Part shown: piece by piece, positions 63,801 through 64,000 of the stretch
Numbering within the stretch: position 1 is the first letter of the stretch
How the letters are laid out: the number at the start of each line of letters is the position of its first letter
NCBI RefSeq assembly: GCF_022814725.1
Contig: NZ_CP093442.1
Coordinates: 62,001-126,000 of the forward strand
DNA: 64,000 bases
Reading direction: 5' to 3'
DNA from: Bdellovibrio reynosensis
GTDB lineage: Bacteria; Bdellovibrionota; Bdellovibrionia; Bdellovibrionales; Bdellovibrionaceae
Notes under the pieces: generated by a model
The model's input: the letters and a program-made list of their open reading frames with translations, nothing else
What the model was told of the DNA's origin: nothing
The model's database searches: none
Position numbers and translations under genes: made by a program

Positions 63801-64000
63801 GAAGATATCGCACAAGATCCGGTGCCTCCAGGTGGAATTAAGAAGTATTTGTAAAATGAAGCTGTTGCGCTTGAGACCGTAACATTTAAACCTGTAGAAT
63901 TGTTAGTTCCGGAGGGCGCACCGCTGATTGATACAGCAGATGGAAGTGTCGCATCCATATAATAATATGAAGTGGTATTGACCGAATTTCCGTTTGCAGC
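60812..64000 (-). CDS. Giant RCC1-repeat surface protein, N-terminus outside the window
   Basis: The frame is open from 60812 to the window end, at least 1060 residues; the first part is missing. Order: Ig-like repeats ending in DATLPSAVSISGAPSGT and DAIKSTLSGAPTGVV; a Calx-beta-like domain (NRVSEGDTKTITFSMSG, GSITIPAGSTTANLPVNF); then 14 RCC1-type units of the form CGITTxGxLKCWGxN, each with a paired C-X8-9-C, for example CALTTSGYVYCWGEN. Units have G(Q/K)LGDGT-like ends. RCC1 units build a beta-propeller; secreted disulfide-stapled propellers are inferred. Signal peptide not visible. Confidence 0.85.
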   Translation of the reverse strand, partial: AANGNSVNTTSYYYMDATLPSAVSISGAPSGTNNSTGLNVTVSSATASFYKYFLIPPGGTGSCAISSAYIGTKYPVSTPITDLLTETGNYTLCVVGIDDHDNWSTAATTASWTRDAIKSTLSGAPTGVVTTTALNISVAGTNVTQYKYAIISTGGCATASFVGPVAVGSNITDNISALPNGPVKVCVIGGDASNNWQEVSVATETSWIKDSIVTLNISSAAVNRVSEGDTKTITFSMSGSKTFDVTAYFKITGDATSTEHNLTSGSITIPAGSTTANLPVNFLVNAATTGETLMNVHLTHTDSPAVLLDPKYQAQYFIRDSQKDLTTISLAINFYHACAVLDDNSLRCWGHSGVNLSRLGLGNTVGFADTAKTVAPGISFKSVTAGRDHTCALTTSGYVYCWGENLSNQIGDGTTARRTTPVLIDSSTTYTSISSGQAHTCGITTEQKLKCWGSADSYQTGLNTTSSAQTPTQVTSADFKFVSANSKTTCAIDTNDKLFCWGRNATGTVGDGTLIVKQVPTAIDSSNTYLMVAVGSGHSCGIISDGTLKCWGNNSQGQLGDNTLVTKTSPTVINSAVKYSWVTVNDDTTTDTNRGFSCGITDGGVLHCWGNNAGKQLADGTTTNRKIPTIADSGESYSRVYAVSQKACGITTAGAVKCWGNLYKDNTTGRNSDLYGFGYGTYLGAYGGSFFALSDYNFKTIGMPDSAADTSSQTCGITGNKLYCWGETSYFGDGLTYRRPAPVILDAQNNYSQVSEMHDSSNNCAITSTGTLKCWGRNNYGELGSAGNIGTNIFTPKVADPTTSYSQIFLRLGAACGITTTGALRCAGNNNFAKLGDGTTTHITNFTTIDSGVSYKQIGIGTAFSCGLTTSNKVRCWGTNTYGQLGTGNLNNSYTPIDTDPSESYRSISVGLDRTCGITMANKLKCWGNGLLGDNGAGDPKTPHVIDSASDYSSVTVNNSVACAIKTNGSTKCWGANTGVSLPSESGSAAQYNILIDYESQIAYSKIYLSGSSLCGLTPGGLYRCAGKGAGGVFGMVDPNQTYISNVLTVTAPVYIQKWLSY

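Overview
This 64 kb window looks chromosomal and comes from a Gram-negative bacterium with a complex, secretion-rich envelope, most likely a Bdellovibrio-like predator. The reasons are the many signal peptides, lipoboxes and outer-membrane proteins, an LptF/G permease, a phage-tail-like fibre protein resembling the Bdellovibrio adhesive fibres, pilin-like genes, a complete odhAB-lpdA set and an aconitase. The species assignment is inference from gene content. No rRNA, tRNA, CRISPR array, transposase or prophage was seen. Genes are tightly packed, often with overlapping starts and stops, and no stretch above 300 bases lacks a gene.

Layout. 1-0.8 kb: 3' end of aconitase. 0.8-7.4 kb: an accessory cluster of three large Cys-rich secreted paralogues, two small Cys-rich secreted proteins and a trypsin-like lipoprotein. 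7.5-13 kb: STAS-like protein, periplasmic binding protein, Tat-exported amine oxidase, HD hydrolase, OmpA lipoprotein. 13.3-21.7 kb: housekeeping (SIMPL protein, nadC-birA operon, receiver-domain protein, LptF/G, def-fmt-rpe, NUDIX). 21.8-25.7 kb: outer-membrane protein, then hutH-hutU. 25.8-33.7 kb: histone-like protein and several exported proteins of unknown function, ending with the fibre/lipoprotein pair. 33.8-38.7 kb: a secreted lysozyme-fold-like protein with an overlapping small partner, two ankyrin-like lipoproteins, and a second copy of the small partner. 38.7-44.2 kb: odhA-odhB-lpdA. 44.3-50.6 kb: gpmA, then a four-gene pseudopilin-like operon. 50.7-56.4 kb: Hsp20-like protein, hutI, a tiny Flp-like pilin, acyltransferase, glpK, PilZ protein, cyclic-nucleotide-binding protein. 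56.6-60.8 kb: lytic transglycosylase with OppB/OppC-like permeases. 60.8-64 kb: a giant RCC1-repeat surface protein cut by the window end.

How the genes fit together. Aconitase and the 2-oxoglutarate dehydrogenase complex serve the TCA cycle; HutH, HutU and HutI degrade histidine towards glutamate and so feed 2-oxoglutarate. Def and Fmt handle N-formyl-methionine. NadC and BirA supply NAD and biotinylated enzymes. Much of the rest is exported: candidate adhesins, pseudopili, proteases and cell-wall enzymes, which fits a life spent attacking or digesting other cells.

Most notable unexplained items: the Cys-rich paralogue cluster with twin CX3C modules; the pseudopilin operon preceded by a hairpin that covers its ribosome binding site; a 32-base repeat inserted in frame twice in the interdomain linkers of the odhB product; and an unannotated-looking 59-residue secreted protein antisense to a membrane-protein gene.
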